Positions 63,401 through 64,000 of a DNA stretch of 64,000 bases are shown one piece after another. The translations under genes were made by a program, and so were the position numbers. The notes beneath the pieces are model-generated. The model saw only the letters and a program-made list of their open reading frames with translations. It did no database searches and had not been told where the DNA came from. Within the stretch, counting starts at the first letter, position 1. Each line of letters starts with the position of its first letter. This stretch comes from Trogon surrucura (taxonomy: Eukaryota; Chordata; Aves; Trogoniformes; Trogonidae), in the NCBI GenBank assembly GCA_020746105.1, contig CM036620.1, forward strand, positions 26,000,604-26,064,603, in the 5' to 3' direction.

Positions 63401-64000
63401 TCTACTTCTGCTATGCCACTCCTTATGTTTATAGACTTTTTATTTTTACCTTTTCAAACAATTTTGGCAATGCAGACAGACAAGCCATTTTTCTTAGCTT
63501 CCCCTGCTTCCATTGTAGCTGACTCAGGCTTGATTTCAAATGTCTGCAAAATATATTTGGTGTCTGGACTACTAATCCACAGAGGTTTCTTTTTCAACTT
63601 GTTTCCTTGGAAGGTGATGGAATCAATTCTATTACTGTTATTTCCAGAAAAATTGATAGAAGTTCAAAGACTACTGTTTTGTTTTAAATAGAGCCAGCCT
63701 TTGAAATTCAACTACCTGCCAGTGGTCTAAAAGGCCTTTTTAAGCCATTCGCATAACATAGCAAGTAATAAACATAAGGCAAAACTTTAGCAAGTATTAA
63801 AAGATAGGAAAACACCCACATGCCATTGCAGCCTGTTTCGACCCACACATACAATATAAATCAAGCATAAGGTAACAGTAGCTTAACTAATTCTATTAAT
63901 CTCTATGAGTAAGCGTTTCATTTGGCCATTTTCACATCCTGTAATTATTCCAAAGGAAACGCAGGTTAAAGGTTCAACTAGCACTTGAAATGTCTCCTAA

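Larger units (their letters stand above)
56476..64000. other. Non-coding stretch, nothing firmly recognised
   Basis: No gene is recognised. A CpG cluster with exon-like edges lies at 57456-57541. A14 is at 58899-58912 and A16 at 60394-60409. A minus-strand open frame at 62872-63126 has no family resemblance. Other open frames are short and overlap on opposite strands. Confidence 0.6.

Noticed and set aside
1-64000. Search for an undescribed system: CRISPR-like arrays, gene clusters, retroviral fossils, toxin genes
   Set aside because: No regularly spaced repeats, paired LTR-like ends, gag/pol/env-like frames or gene clusters were seen; the content is ordinary avian non-coding DNA with CR1.

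Overview
The window reads as a piece of a bird genome. The only abundant interspersed repeat is the CR1 LINE, in nine recognisable 5'-truncated copies that end in the CR1-type 3' octamer (ATTCTATG/ATTCTGTG). The background is AT-rich, and there are no mammalian SINEs or L1. Turtles and crocodilians also carry CR1. A bird is preferred because of the short truncated copies, their modest share (about 4.8 kb of 64 kb) and avian-type CR1 3' ends. I could not identify the species or chromosome.

No complete host gene, rRNA, convincing tRNA, CRISPR array or operon is visible, and no retroviral fossil was recognised. Most of the window looks like intergenic or long-intron DNA. Nearly all open frames outside the CR1 copies are short and do not resemble a protein I know, so they are treated as chance.

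Layout. 1-7.9 kb: unmarked AT-rich DNA. 7.87-8.01 kb: short CR1 3' end (-). 8-16.6 kb: unmarked DNA with one small tandem repeat. 16.63-17.02 kb: CR1 3' end (+). 17.83-18.97 kb: a very old, decayed reverse transcriptase fragment of the CR1 clade (+). 19.64-19.70 kb: a CR1 stub (-). 21.82-24.01 kb: the main element, a 2.2 kb CR1 (-) with a 694-codon open reverse transcriptase frame but no endonuclease domain. 27.31-27.79 kb: older CR1 (+). 29.9-31.8 kb: simple tracts and a CpG-bearing stretch with an exon-like segment. 37.4-37.8 kb: a long pyrimidine tract with a C14 run. 38.37-38.76 kb: CR1 (-). 47.09-48.13 kb: two CR1 copies facing each other tail to tail. 49.12-49.26 kb: AT/CA microsatellite. 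56.26-56.48 kb: old CR1 (-). 56.5-64 kb: unmarked DNA with one exon-like CpG cluster near 57.5 kb.

No gene network or new biological system is supported. The most informative observations are the still-open CR1 reverse transcriptase frame, the ancient CR1-clade relic, which shows the residues expected around RT motifs 0, A, B and C but has lost catalytic aspartates, and a few exon-like or conserved-looking islands that need transcript or alignment data.
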